Counted from the first letter of the stretch, positions 1 to 5,986 are shown. The stretch is 8,970 bases of DNA from Polynucleobacter sp. (GCA_020059445.1 JAGVCB010000193.1:1-8970), one strand, 5' to 3'. Notes: generated by a model from the letters alone, not told the origin. Translations and numbers: made by a program.

Positions 1-87
1 ACTTTTGTTGCTGGATCTGCGATTTTTGGTAAACCTGATTACAAAGCCATCATCGATAAGATGCGTGAGGAATTAGGGAAGGTTTAA
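1..87 (+). CDS. rpe: Ribulose-phosphate 3-epimerase, C-terminal fragment
   Basis: Reading from base 1 in frame 1 gives 28 residues, beginning TFVAGSAIFGKPDY and ending at TAA (85-87). The piece resembles the last beta strand and helix of ribulose-phosphate 3-epimerase, where the conserved G-S-A-I-F segment helps bind the substrate phosphate in the TIM barrel. The enzyme interconverts ribulose 5-phosphate and xylulose 5-phosphate in the pentose phosphate and Calvin cycles and is cytosolic. Only the 3' end is in the window, so the metal-binding and catalytic residues cannot be checked. The next gene is convergent and ends 12 nt away. The call rests on this short motif and on general memory of the family. 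Confidence 0.8.
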   Translation, partial: TFVAGSAIFGKPDYKAIIDKMREELGKV

Positions 88-99
88 ATTTCAAGAGAG

Positions 100-447
100 T
101 CATTGGTTTCTTAATTGATGGCTCTTTGAACTTCGCTGGTAAAAATCATTCGGCTTGGATTGCACCCAAGCAATAAATTTTTGCATCTCAGCTTTTTCTC
201 TGATGGCTTCGGCCGTGTTCAATTCTCTGGCCAACTGTGTTTCTGTGAATAAAGCATGAATTTGCCTGTGGCAAATGCGATGCAAATACTCGGTTGCTTT
301 GCCACCCTTTGATTTTGGAACAAAGTGATGCGCATCTTTCTGGCTAGCAGGAATGAGGCGGTCGCAAATAGGGCAGATCAACTCTGCTGCCGAAACTTCT
401 TTCGGAAACGTATTAGCAAGTAGTTTTTGACGAATTTTCCCCAACAT
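100..447 (-). CDS. Small HNH endonuclease-like protein, divergent from umuDC
   Basis: This encodes a 115-residue protein if translation starts at the ATG at 447-445. An HNH-type zinc fold is visible: CPIC (Cys25, Cys28), then DAHH (residues 39-42) with PKSKGGK, then HRICHRQIH (57-64), which supplies a second Cys/His cluster. HNH proteins of this type cut or nick DNA in the cytoplasm, but the target cannot be told from sequence. The frame is open upstream to 588, yet that extension would run antisense through the LexA operator and the umuD start and encodes low-complexity residues, so I reject it. No strong ribosome binding site precedes 447; the best match is AAGATAG. The C-terminal half (about residues 68-115) is charged and probably helical. 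The gene starts about 60 bp from the perfect LexA box and is transcribed away from umuDC, so SOS control is plausible but inferred. Confidence 0.75.
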   Translation of the reverse strand: MLGKIRQKLLANTFPKEVSAAELICPICDRLIPASQKDAHHFVPKSKGGKATEYLHRICHRQIHALFTETQLARELNTAEAIREKAEMQKFIAWVQSKPNDFYQRSSKSHQLRNQ

Positions 448-480
448 GATGGCATCTATCTTAATGTTGGAATAACAAAT

Positions 481-510
481 TTGCTGAATTCGGCTGTATT
501 CATATATACT
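481..510 (+). promoter_or_regulatory. Probable sigma-70 promoter of umuDC
   Basis: A -35-like TTGCTG (481-486) is followed after 18 nt by a -10-like TATACT (505-510). Transcription would start near 517, leaving a leader of only about 15 nt before the umuD ATG at 532. The LexA operator overlaps the -10 and the predicted start site, which is the expected layout for repression by occlusion. The promoter elements are read by eye and no start site has been mapped. Confidence 0.5.
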
Positions 511-526
511 GTATATATATACAGTA
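507..526. promoter_or_regulatory. LexA operator (SOS box), perfect consensus
   Basis: TACTGTATATATATACAGTA is a perfect 20-bp palindrome. It is identical to the E. coli LexA consensus, with CTGT (509-512), eight alternating TA bases, and ACAG (521-524). The symmetry extends one more pair to 506-527. It lies 5 nt upstream of the umuD start codon and about 60 bp from the start of the divergent HNH gene. Betaproteobacterial LexA is known to recognise the same CTGT-N8-ACAG core. LexA should bind here and release on RecA-stimulated self-cleavage after DNA damage. A match this close to ideal predicts tight repression and late induction of the polymerase. Confidence 0.95.
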
Positions 527-531
527 TTGCT

Positions 532-1017
532 ATGACTCAACCGACCAATCAACTTCTTCATCAAACCAGCTTGAGCCAAGTTCCTCAAGGCTTGTCTGGT
601 GATTTATCGGTCAATGAGACGCCACTCATCATGCACCCATTATCGGCAGGATTTCCGAGTCCTGCGGCTGATTATGCGGCTGATGGTTTGGATTTGAATA
701 GCTATCTGATACAGAATAAGCCAGCCACTTTCATGTTTACTGTGAGAGGTGAATCAATGATTGTGGCTGGCATCCATCATGGCGATAAGGTGGTCGTTGA
801 TCGAGCCTTAAAGCCCAAACACAAAGACATTGTGGTGGCAGTGGTCAATGGTGAATACACGATCAAACGCCTGTATAAATACAAAGGGCTGATTGAATTA
901 CGCCCAGAAAATCCTGACTATCCCAACATCACATTCAGCGAAGGTCATGAGCTACAAATATGGGGTGTGGTCATTGGGGTCGTTAGACGTTATTCAAGTA
1001 GTTCATCTCGGGTCTGA
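532..1017 (+). CDS. umuD: UmuD, self-cleaving subunit of DNA polymerase V
   Basis: This encodes a 161-residue protein of the S24/LexA peptidase family. RecA filaments stimulate its self-cleavage, and the product UmuD' pairs with UmuC to form Pol V. The cleavage site reads [12 protein letters not shown], with Ala39-Gly40 as the scissile bond where E. coli has Cys-Gly. The catalytic serine is Ser75 in RGESM and the lysine is Lys112 in YTIKR. The spacings Gly-Ser (35) and Ser-Lys (37) equal those of E. coli UmuD, so the protein should be active. The N-terminus is about 15 residues longer than in E. coli. I chose the ATG at 532 because the frame upstream runs through the LexA operator. No Shine-Dalgarno sequence lies between operator and ATG. 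The stop is 2 nt before umuC, indicating one transcript. Confidence 0.93.
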   Translation: MTQPTNQLLHQTSLSQVPQGLSGDLSVNETPLIMHPLSAGFPSPAADYAADGLDLNSYLIQNKPATFMFTVRGESMIVAGIHHGDKVVVDRALKPKHKDIVVAVVNGEYTIKRLYKYKGLIELRPENPDYPNITFSEGHELQIWGVVIGVVRRYSSSSSRV

Positions 1018-1019
1018 TC

Positions 1020-2330
1020 ATGAGCTCCCCCAATCAAAACCCCACCCATGCACCACTGTTTGCTTTGGTGGATGTTAATAATTTCTATGTGTCTTGTGAA
1101 CGAGTCTTTGCTCCGCAGTTAGAAAAAACACCCATGGTGGTGCTGTCTAATAATGATGGTTGTGCAGTAGCGCGCAGCGCTGAAGTCAAAGCCTTGGGTG
1201 TCAAAATGGGCACCCCTTGGTTTCAGATGAAAGACTTGGCCAAACAGCATGGCATCTTGGCTTGCTCATCCAATTACACCCTGTACCACGACATGAGTCA
1301 GCGTGTGGTCGAGATACTGCGACAGTTCACACCCAAGCTAGAGGTCTACAGTGTTGACGAAAGCTTTCTACAAATCGAATCCGTTTTAAATGCACATGAG
1401 TCGCCCAATCATTTGGGTGCTGAGATCAAGCAGCGTATCAAGCAGTGGACTGGTTTGCCTGTGTGTGTCGGCATTGCACCCAGTAAAACTTTGGCCAAGT
1501 TTGCCAATCACTTGGCCAAAAAGAATCCCTCGTTCAAGGGTGTGTGTGATTTAAGCAATATGCCCAAACAGGAGCTCTATCAATGGATGAGTGAAGTATC
1601 TGCTGCTGAAGTTTGGGGTGTGGGTCGAAAAATTGCCAAACGTTTGGAGGGCATGGGCATACACACGGTGCTTGATCTGGTGCAAGTGTCGCCGCAAATG
1701 ATGAGATTACAATTCGGAGTCGTGATTGAAAGACTCTGTTATGAATTGCGTGGACTATCTTGTTTAGCTCTTGAGGAGGTAGCTCCACCCAAGCAACAAA
1801 TCATTGCTTCTAGAAGTTTTGGCAAATTAGTTTTGAGCTTAGATGAGTTGGCTGAATCAGTCGCTACACACACGGCCAGAGCAGCTGAGAAATTAAGAGC
1901 ACAAGAGTCATTGACCAGTTCAATCAGTGTCTTTGTTCAGACCAATATATTCATGAGAAATGAACCTCAGTACAGTCAAAGTATTCAGATACCTTTGGCA
2001 CATCCAAGCGATGACACCTTGGTGTTGACGGATATAGCCATCAAAGGATTGAAAGAAATTTATAAAAAAGGCTTTAGATATAAAAAAGCGGGCGTGATGT
2101 TGGGCCTGATGACTGATAAGCCAGTAGTACAACAGTCGTTGTTTGAAGATGCCAAAACACGAGGGCAATCTGTGCGCCTTATGAAAACGCTGGATTCAAT
2201 TAATACACGTTATGGAGCTCAAGTCTTACGAGTGGCTGCTACGGGCACAGATCAAGCTTGGAAAATGAAATCAGAGAATATTTCCCCTAAGTACACCAGT
2301 CATTGGGATCAGCTACCCTTTGTTAATTAG
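1020..2330 (+). CDS. umuC: UmuC, catalytic Y-family subunit of DNA polymerase V
   Basis: This encodes a 436-residue translesion DNA polymerase, full length for the family (E. coli UmuC is 422). The first metal-binding aspartate is Asp18 in [13 protein letters not shown]. The second acidic pair is Asp113-Glu114 in YSVDESF. The finger motif [11 protein letters not shown] is at about 44-53. A helix-hairpin-helix segment, [17 protein letters not shown], is at 198-214, and the little-finger domain covers about 255-360. A likely beta-clamp-binding peptide, QQSLF, sits at 371-375, and the C-terminal DUF4113-type tail ([13 protein letters not shown]) is at 421-433. All catalytic residues are present. 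The start is 2 nt after the umuD stop with no clear ribosome binding site, so translational coupling is likely. With UmuD' it copies past lesions at the cost of mutation, under the LexA operator upstream of umuD. Confidence 0.97.
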   Translation: MSSPNQNPTHAPLFALVDVNNFYVSCERVFAPQLEKTPMVVLSNNDGCAVARSAEVKALGVKMGTPWFQMKDLAKQHGILACSSNYTLYHDMSQRVVEILRQFTPKLEVYSVDESFLQIESVLNAHESPNHLGAEIKQRIKQWTGLPVCVGIAPSKTLAKFANHLAKKNPSFKGVCDLSNMPKQELYQWMSEVSAAEVWGVGRKIAKRLEGMGIHTVLDLVQVSPQMMRLQFGVVIERLCYELRGLSCLALEEVAPPKQQIIASRSFGKLVLSLDELAESVATHTARAAEKLRAQESLTSSISVFVQTNIFMRNEPQYSQSIQIPLAHPSDDTLVLTDIAIKGLKEIYKKGFRYKKAGVMLGLMTDKPVVQQSLFEDAKTRGQSVRLMKTLDSINTRYGAQVLRVAATGTDQAWKMKSENISPKYTSHWDQLPFVN

Positions 2331-2401
2331 GGTGATATGAGTCCTCAGCAAAATGTGACCACTTCTGCTAAATTAAGTTTTCAAAATTTAAAGTGAACAT
2401 C

Positions 2402-2938
2402 ATGAAATTCTCTCTGGGCCACATTGCCACTTTGTGTAAGTACACCGGCATTAGTTTCATTGCTGGAGCAGTGACTCATGGCGCATTCAGCGAGCAGCGA
2501 TCAATGATTACTGCTGCGATTGGTGTGGCCATTTATTTGATTGCTGGTGTTTTAGAGAAAATATCAAATCCACAAACAAGTAATACATGGACCAATTTAT
2601 TGGCCATTGGTGTGATTGCATCTGTGGGCTTGGGCTTTTTTACTGGTGGTCTGCAGCACTTTCCAGATTCTCCAGATAGAAGCTTATGGGTTGTCCCAGT
2701 CGGGTTTTTAATGAGTTTGATCGCAGTGTATTGGATGGAGGGAAGGCCTCATGCCAAGATCAAAGGAGTTCTGATTTATGGCGGTATCAGTGTGATCATC
2801 GTCACTATCGCATCCATCTATGCAGCCAATTACTTCAAGGCTCATCCCTCTGCTGGCGGACATGCTCATGGTGCAGCTGAAATGTCTTCAGAAAAAGACA
2901 AGAGCAAAGAGCACGACCATTCAACTCACAAGCATTGA
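2402..2938 (+). CDS. Membrane protein of unknown function with histidine-rich C-terminal tail
   Basis: This encodes 178 residues from the ATG at 2402; an in-frame GTG at 2393 would add three. Five hydrophobic segments can be seen at roughly residues 6-27, 34-52, 63-87, 94-114 and 120-145. They are followed by a hydrophilic tail of about 30 residues containing seven histidines (HPSAGGHAHGAAE, then EHDHSTHKH) and several lysines and acidic residues. I do not recognise the family. Such tails often bind Zn, Ni, Co or Cu, so metal handling or sensing is a reasonable but unproven guess. There are no catalytic motifs. The gene starts 71 nt after umuC on the same strand, so read-through from the SOS promoter is possible. 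The stop codon lies inside a 13-bp hairpin. Confidence 0.75.
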   Translation: MKFSLGHIATLCKYTGISFIAGAVTHGAFSEQRSMITAAIGVAIYLIAGVLEKISNPQTSNTWTNLLAIGVIASVGLGFFTGGLQHFPDSPDRSLWVVPVGFLMSLIAVYWMEGRPHAKIKGVLIYGGISVIIVTIASIYAANYFKAHPSAGGHAHGAAEMSSEKDKSKEHDHSTHKH

Positions 2939-2964
2939 TGCAATATCAGCAATTGCATCAATGC
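2932..2964. terminator. Strong hairpin at the convergent 3' ends, probable bidirectional terminator
   Basis: GCATTGATGCAAT (2932-2944) and ATTGCATCAATGC (2952-2964) form a perfect 13-bp stem with a 7-nt loop. The left arm contains the stop codon of the membrane-protein gene (2936-2938). On the plus strand a short, imperfect T-rich run (CTTTAATT) follows. The position, between two genes that converge, is where a shared terminator is expected. The weak T-tract means termination efficiency is uncertain. Confidence 0.65.
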
Positions 2965-2978
2965 CTTTAATTCATCAG

Positions 2979-3359
2979 TCAAGGAGCCTGAGTAATTAAC
3001 TCAGGCTTAACCACTCGAATTCTTTCATCAACATAATAACCACCATATTCGGTATAACGTAAATAAACGGTTGAACAATCTGGGCATTGATGAACCGTAC
3101 AACGATTATATGGATGAAAGCTCACCGCAATTGGGGCATTCTCTGACCAAATGGTGGTGCCATTTGGATGGTACTCATCCCAAATTTCTTCTGCATCAGG
3201 ATGTTTAAGAGTACCAACTGTTTTTAAGCCATCGCGATCAAAGGTGCTGAGGATGGTTTCCCAACAAGAAAAATCATGAGAGGCGCAATTTGAGCACTGC
3301 TGTTCATGTTGTTGTGAAGCATGAACGAGCAATTCTTGAGCATTTAAAACAGGAATCAT
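2979..3359 (-). CDS. Conserved-type small protein with two CxxC pairs, function unknown
   Basis: This encodes a 126-residue soluble protein. CSNC lies near residues 22-25 and CPDC near 92-95, together a plausible four-cysteine zinc site. Between them are EIWDEYHPNGTTIWSENAPIA (first 20 at about 58-77) and the HPYNRC stretch at about 82-87. After the second CxxC comes YLRYTEYGGYYVDERIR, which looks like a family signature. From memory, similar short proteins are frequent in Burkholderiales with no assigned function, and I cannot name a Pfam family. A structural zinc ribbon is the most that can be inferred. The start at 3359 has only a weak purine run upstream. A second small inverted repeat (AGCCTGAGT at 2985-2993, ACTCAGGCT at 2999-3007) lies within its last codons. 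Confidence 0.7.
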   Translation of the reverse strand: MIPVLNAQELLVHASQQHEQQCSNCASHDFSCWETILSTFDRDGLKTVGTLKHPDAEEIWDEYHPNGTTIWSENAPIAVSFHPYNRCTVHQCPDCSTVYLRYTEYGGYYVDERIRVVKPELITQAP

Positions 3360-3425
3360 TGATTTTCATTTCTTAATGAGTGAAGCGCATAAATATAGAA
3401 AAACGAAAAACCAATAACTGAACAT

Positions 3426-4061
3426 CTAAGACTGACTTTGACCAGTCATTTCTTCAATCAGTTCTTTGACTAAATCAAGACGAATTTGTGCATTATCAAT
3501 GCTCAATAGATGATGCTTTTGTGCAGGTGTAAGGGGTAGGATTTCGCACCAGCGATTGGCGACCCAGCCACATTGCTCTAAATCATAAGGTTGGCTGAAA
3601 GGCATCTGATCTTCCCTTACACCTTTTTTCTGCAAGGATGCAATGATCGCACCCAAGTTATCTGCGAGTGTTTGATGTTCAGCTTGAATCGGGTAGTTGG
3701 CGTCTTCAGATAAAAATTCAACATCACCCATCCATAAACCATTTTTCTCTTTTTGACTTTGGTGCACTTTGAAGCGTCTAGTGCCACGACACTTGATGAA
3801 AAATAAACTAGGTTGAGGCGCATCGAAATAAGTGATGTCTACCAAAGTGCCGGTTGGGAAAAACACGGTGGGTTTATCGGTGGGATCTGCCACCTCTTTG
3901 CCTTCATCCAAAGTCACAATACCAAAAGTACTTGAATTGGCGATGCAGTCTTTGACCATGTCTAGATAGCGAACTTCAAAGATTTTCAAATCGAGTGCGC
4001 CAGAGGGGTAAAGCGTCTGTCCGAGAGGAAATAATGGTATGGTTGTGAGTTTGGTCAACAT
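3426..4061 (-). CDS. Stand-alone LON substrate-binding-domain protein
   Basis: This encodes a 211-residue protein that begins at the ATG at 4061-4059. The opening LTTIPLFPLGQTLYPSGAL and the following IFEVRYLDMVKDC are typical of the N-terminal domain of Lon protease (PF02190), as is FGIVTLDEG. RGTRRFKV near residue 98 fits the second beta sheet of that domain, and the last 70 residues are helical. The AAA+ ATPase and Ser-Lys protease domains of full Lon (about 800 residues) are absent, and the length is normal for the single-domain family annotated as 'peptidase S16, lon domain protein'. It is not a protease; substrate or partner binding is inferred. An upstream in-frame ATG at 4181 exists, but the added 40 residues overlap the divergent gene at 4125 and do not resemble the family. 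Confidence 0.88.
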   Translation of the reverse strand: MLTKLTTIPLFPLGQTLYPSGALDLKIFEVRYLDMVKDCIANSSTFGIVTLDEGKEVADPTDKPTVFFPTGTLVDITYFDAPQPSLFFIKCRGTRRFKVHQSQKEKNGLWMGDVEFLSEDANYPIQAEHQTLADNLGAIIASLQKKGVREDQMPFSQPYDLEQCGWVANRWCEILPLTPAQKHHLLSIDNAQIRLDLVKELIEEMTGQSQS

Positions 4062-4124
4062 AAATCCATTGTATTCAAGACTGAAATAAATTGCTGATGA
4101 CAATCCTGTTTTAATATCAGGGTC

Positions 4125-4334
4125 ATGACCCCCGAATCCCTGGAAAAATTGATCAGCATGAAAATGCCTTTTGGCAAGCACGCTGGAAAACTGCTGTGTG
4201 ATTTACCTGCCAACTATTTATCGTGGTTTGCTAGAGAGGGATTTCCGAAAGGGGAAATAGGGGAGTTATTGCACTTGATGCACGAGATTGATCACAATAA
4301 TTTGCGGCACCTACTTACTCAGTTACAAAAGTAA
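4125..4334 (+). CDS. DUF3820 family protein
   Basis: This encodes a 69-residue protein. The core MPFGKHAGKLLCDLPANYL, followed by SWFAREGFPKGEIGELL, is the signature of DUF3820 (PF12843), which Pfam labels a putative quorum-sensing-regulated virulence factor. That label comes from one Pseudomonas study and should not be read as the function here. The domain fills the whole protein and has no catalytic residues that I can assign. Translation from 4125 gives the usual family N-terminus (MTPESLEKLISMKMPFGK). AGGG lies just 2 nt upstream, closer than ideal, so a start at the Met codon at 4158 cannot be excluded. The gene is divergent from the LON-domain gene, with 63 bp between the two start codons. 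Confidence 0.85.
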   Translation: MTPESLEKLISMKMPFGKHAGKLLCDLPANYLSWFAREGFPKGEIGELLHLMHEIDHNNLRHLLTQLQK

Positions 4335-4463
4335 TCAGCTTTCTTTTTGAGTTGGCTTCTCTGGTAAGAATTTACTCTGAAGAAATCAGTGGATTCTGAC
4401 GAATTACTTCCAGCACATTTAGATTGACTGGATTCATCATGATTTCTTTAAGGAGAAAACGTG
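4335..4463. other. Intergenic leader of the two small genes
   Basis: These 129 bp contain no gene that I can support. A possible weak promoter is TTGAGT (4347-4352) and TTTACT (4371-4376) with 18-nt spacing; a TTGACT at 4424-4429 lacks a convincing -10. The stretch ends in the strong ribosome binding site AGGAGA (4451-4456). A T-rich run (CTTTCTTTTTG, 4339-4349) follows the DUF3820 stop codon but has only a feeble stem before it. Confidence 0.3.
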
Positions 4464-4631
4464 ATGGAGATGATTATCAGAAACATTGTCAAAAAAACAC
4501 CGTCTAAGCAAAGCAGAAAAGTCTCAACCAGAAGAAGTTCCAGTGTTTTATCTAAAAGCATCAAGCTGGCAAAAAGTGCGAGCTATGGCTTGGGTAAATT
4601 AGCGACCTTGGTTTTTATTGGCAGACTATAA
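4464..4631 (+). CDS. Small strongly basic protein, 55 residues, unknown
   Basis: The ATG at 4464 opens a 55-residue frame ending in TAA at 4629-4631. An almost perfect Shine-Dalgarno sequence, AGGAGA (4451-4456), lies 7 nt before it, which is the main evidence that it is translated; an in-frame GTG at 4461 is a less likely start. The product has 13 Lys/Arg and one acidic residue (Glu2). The basic, serine-rich middle reads KKTPSKQSRKVSTRRSSS, and a milder amphipathic or hydrophobic end follows (YGLGKLATLVFIGRL). It could bind nucleic acid or lie on the membrane surface. I recognise no family. Its stop codon overlaps the ribosome binding site of the next small gene, so the two look translationally coupled. 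Genes this short are easily missed by annotation pipelines. Confidence 0.6.
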   Translation: MEMIIRNIVKKTPSKQSRKVSTRRSSSVLSKSIKLAKSASYGLGKLATLVFIGRL

Positions 4632-4640
4632 GGTAATGTC

Positions 4641-4865
4641 ATGAGCCATGCGATGTGTGAGTTATTGGTTGATAAATTGATTAATTCTGATGAATTAGGT
4701 GAAATCACGGAAACAATTCAGGTGAGCGTTGAATCAGGTCAGGGCATATGGCAGTTATTGATGGATAACCCGATTGTCTTTGGCATGTTGATGGGAGGTG
4801 GCGTTGCCACCTACATCAGAAAATGGTTCTTTAAGCGTTACAGAAATGTCTCGCGCTCAACGTAA
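4641..4865 (+). CDS. Small membrane-associated protein, 74 residues, unknown
   Basis: This encodes a 74-residue protein with ribosome binding site AAGG (4630-4633), 7 nt upstream and overlapping the preceding stop codon. The first 35 residues are mostly acidic and helical (DKLINSDELGEITETI). Residues 44-59 (NPIVFGMLMGGGVATYI) are hydrophobic and glycine-rich, enough for one short membrane span. The end is strongly basic (RKWFFKRYRN), which predicts that the C-terminus stays in the cytoplasm. I recognise no family. A small membrane regulator, a holin-like or toxin-like peptide, or a partner of the preceding basic protein are all possible, and none is shown. The last 9 bp overlap the 3' end of the convergent phosphatase gene. 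Confidence 0.65.
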   Translation: MSHAMCELLVDKLINSDELGEITETIQVSVESGQGIWQLLMDNPIVFGMLMGGGVATYIRKWFFKRYRNVSRST

Positions 4866-5339
4866 CAGTCTTTGTCTCACATGATCAAGTAGACCGTCAC
4901 AGGCATCCTCGACCAAATCAAGCACTTCTTCGAAACCTTCGCTGCCCTTGTAATAAGGATCTGGAACAACGCTGGCTTGATTGACTTTGCAAAACTCTGT
5001 TAAGCGTCTGATCTTGTGTTTTTTATTTGGAGGGCAACGCTGCTCTGTCAGCGCAAAGTTTTCCCAATCCATCACCAGCAATAAATCATAGTGATCAAAG
5101 TCACGATCATCTAATTGCCTAGCTGCTAAATCTGATAAATCGTAGCCACGCTTGAGAGCATGTGTTTGTGAGCGCGCATCGGGTGCTTCACCGACGTGAT
5201 AAGCATGTGTTCCTGCTGAGTCAACGGTTACTTGATGAGATAAACCAGACTCTTCAATGTATTGGCGAAATACGCCGTGGGCCGTTGGGCTCCTACAGAT
5301 ATTCCCCATGCAGACAAATAGAATGTTTATGGTGATCAT
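4857..5339 (-). CDS. Low-molecular-weight protein-tyrosine phosphatase
   Basis: This encodes a 160-residue cytosolic phosphatase of normal family length. The P-loop CMGNICRS (residues 10-17) fits C-x5-R-S/T, with Cys10 as nucleophile and Arg16 binding phosphate. The general acid is Asp127 in the conserved DPYY (127-130). All three key residues are present, so it should hydrolyse phosphotyrosine in proteins or small phosphate esters. No polysaccharide-export or tyrosine-kinase gene is nearby, so it looks like the housekeeping type (YfkJ/human-ACP1-like) rather than the Wzb type. Its ATG directly follows the TAA of the MOSC gene with no gap (TAAATG), and AAAGGA lies 10 nt upstream within that gene, so the two form an operon with probable coupling. 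Confidence 0.93.
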   Translation of the reverse strand: MITINILFVCMGNICRSPTAHGVFRQYIEESGLSHQVTVDSAGTHAYHVGEAPDARSQTHALKRGYDLSDLAARQLDDRDFDHYDLLLVMDWENFALTEQRCPPNKKHKIRRLTEFCKVNQASVVPDPYYKGSEGFEEVLDLVEDACDGLLDHVRQRLLR

Positions 5340-5948
5340 TTAAAACAAATCCTTTTGCGACTCTTTGCGCAATAAAAAATGATTCTGTTGCGCAATACTC
5401 ATTTCTCTGCGACCCGCTTGAACAATGATGGCATCACCAGCTTTGATGCTGCCGCCTTGGTGTACTTTCAGATACCAGCCTGAGCGAGTCGATTGAATCA
5501 TGGCTTTTGATGCACCTTTGTAGCCCATACGTGCATTGAATTTAAAGCATGGTTCTCTCAGTTTCACAACCTCCAGCTCAACATCACCAATTAGCCAGTT
5601 ATCACCCACCCAAACAGCCTCTTCTGAGAAGCCTTCAACACTGAGATTTTCTCCAACAAAACCAAACCCAATGGGGTTGGTTCTTTTGGCTTCTCTGGTA
5701 AGTAATTCATTCCAGAAAGAGTAATGCTCACTCGGGTAAGCGTAGATTGCTTTTTCAAGACCACCATGCACGCTGAAATCAGCTTGCTCATCCCCATCCA
5801 AACCAACGGTTCTGACTTTGATACTGATGGGATCATCTAAAGAACTGACAATCTCTTTTTTAATGCCTGAATTGACCACGCGATGATCGGGATGGTCAAT
5901 GCCGAATAAGGGTGCAATCTTACCTGTGGAAATTGAAATGATGCGCAT
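5340..5948 (-). CDS. MOSC domain protein, YiiM-like
   Basis: This encodes a 202-residue protein covering one MOSC domain, a molybdenum-cofactor-related fold. GLDGDEQADFSVHGG (49-63) leads to KAIYAYP, then GFVGENLSVEG (96-106), then VGDNWLIGDVELEV, and REPCFKF with Cys134. The HGG motif and the conserved cysteine that may carry Mo-sulfur are both present. The closest characterised relative I know is E. coli YiiM (224 residues), which reduces toxic N-hydroxylated bases such as 6-N-hydroxylaminopurine. That activity is inferred by resemblance. It is the first gene of an operon with the tyrosine phosphatase and is divergent from hydroxypyruvate isomerase across 38 bp. The ATG at 5948 lacks a clear ribosome binding site. 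Confidence 0.88.
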   Translation of the reverse strand: MRIISISTGKIAPLFGIDHPDHRVVNSGIKKEIVSSLDDPISIKVRTVGLDGDEQADFSVHGGLEKAIYAYPSEHYSFWNELLTREAKRTNPIGFGFVGENLSVEGFSEEAVWVGDNWLIGDVELEVVKLREPCFKFNARMGYKGASKAMIQSTRSGWYLKVHQGGSIKAGDAIIVQAGRREMSIAQQNHFLLRKESQKDLF

Positions 5949-5986
5949 GCCATAATTAAATCACTGAATTGATAATTAGGTCATTT
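5949..5986. promoter_or_regulatory. Short divergent control region with two TAATTA elements
   Basis: These 38 bp must hold the start signals for both the MOSC operon and hydroxypyruvate isomerase, unless promoters lie inside the genes. Two self-complementary TAATTA words (5953-5958 and 5973-5978) lie 20 bp apart, about two helical turns. They are flanked by AATCA and TTGA, making an imperfect inverted repeat. The base composition is AT-rich, so chance is a strong alternative explanation. Confidence 0.25.

Noticed and set aside
89..130. Imperfect hairpin (TTCAAGAG with CTCTTTGAA) between rpe and the HNH gene as a terminator
   Set aside because: The stem has bulges and a 15-nt loop with no T-tract, and one arm lies inside the HNH coding sequence. 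It may still contribute to termination but is not supported enough to list.
427..531. N-terminal extension of umuD to an ATG at 427
   Set aside because: It would include the operator and promoter in the coding region and is unlike UmuD. The ATG at 532 is the first reasonable start.
448..588. N-terminal extension of the HNH gene to an ATG at 588
   Set aside because: It would run antisense through the LexA operator and the umuD start, and its residues (VYIYSIYEYS) only reflect the AT-rich palindrome.
893..1078. Plus-strand 61-residue ORF across the umuD-umuC junction
   Set aside because: Out-of-frame shadow of two well-supported genes, with no ribosome binding site and no family features.
4062..4181. 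Forty-residue N-terminal extension of the LON-domain protein
   Set aside because: It overlaps the DUF3820 start region in antisense and lacks family resemblance, while MLTKLTTIPLFPLG is the usual N-terminus.
4438..4509. Alternative ORF from the ATG at 4438 overlapping the small basic gene
   Set aside because: It is only 23 codons in another frame, has no ribosome binding site, and contains the binding site of the gene at 4464.
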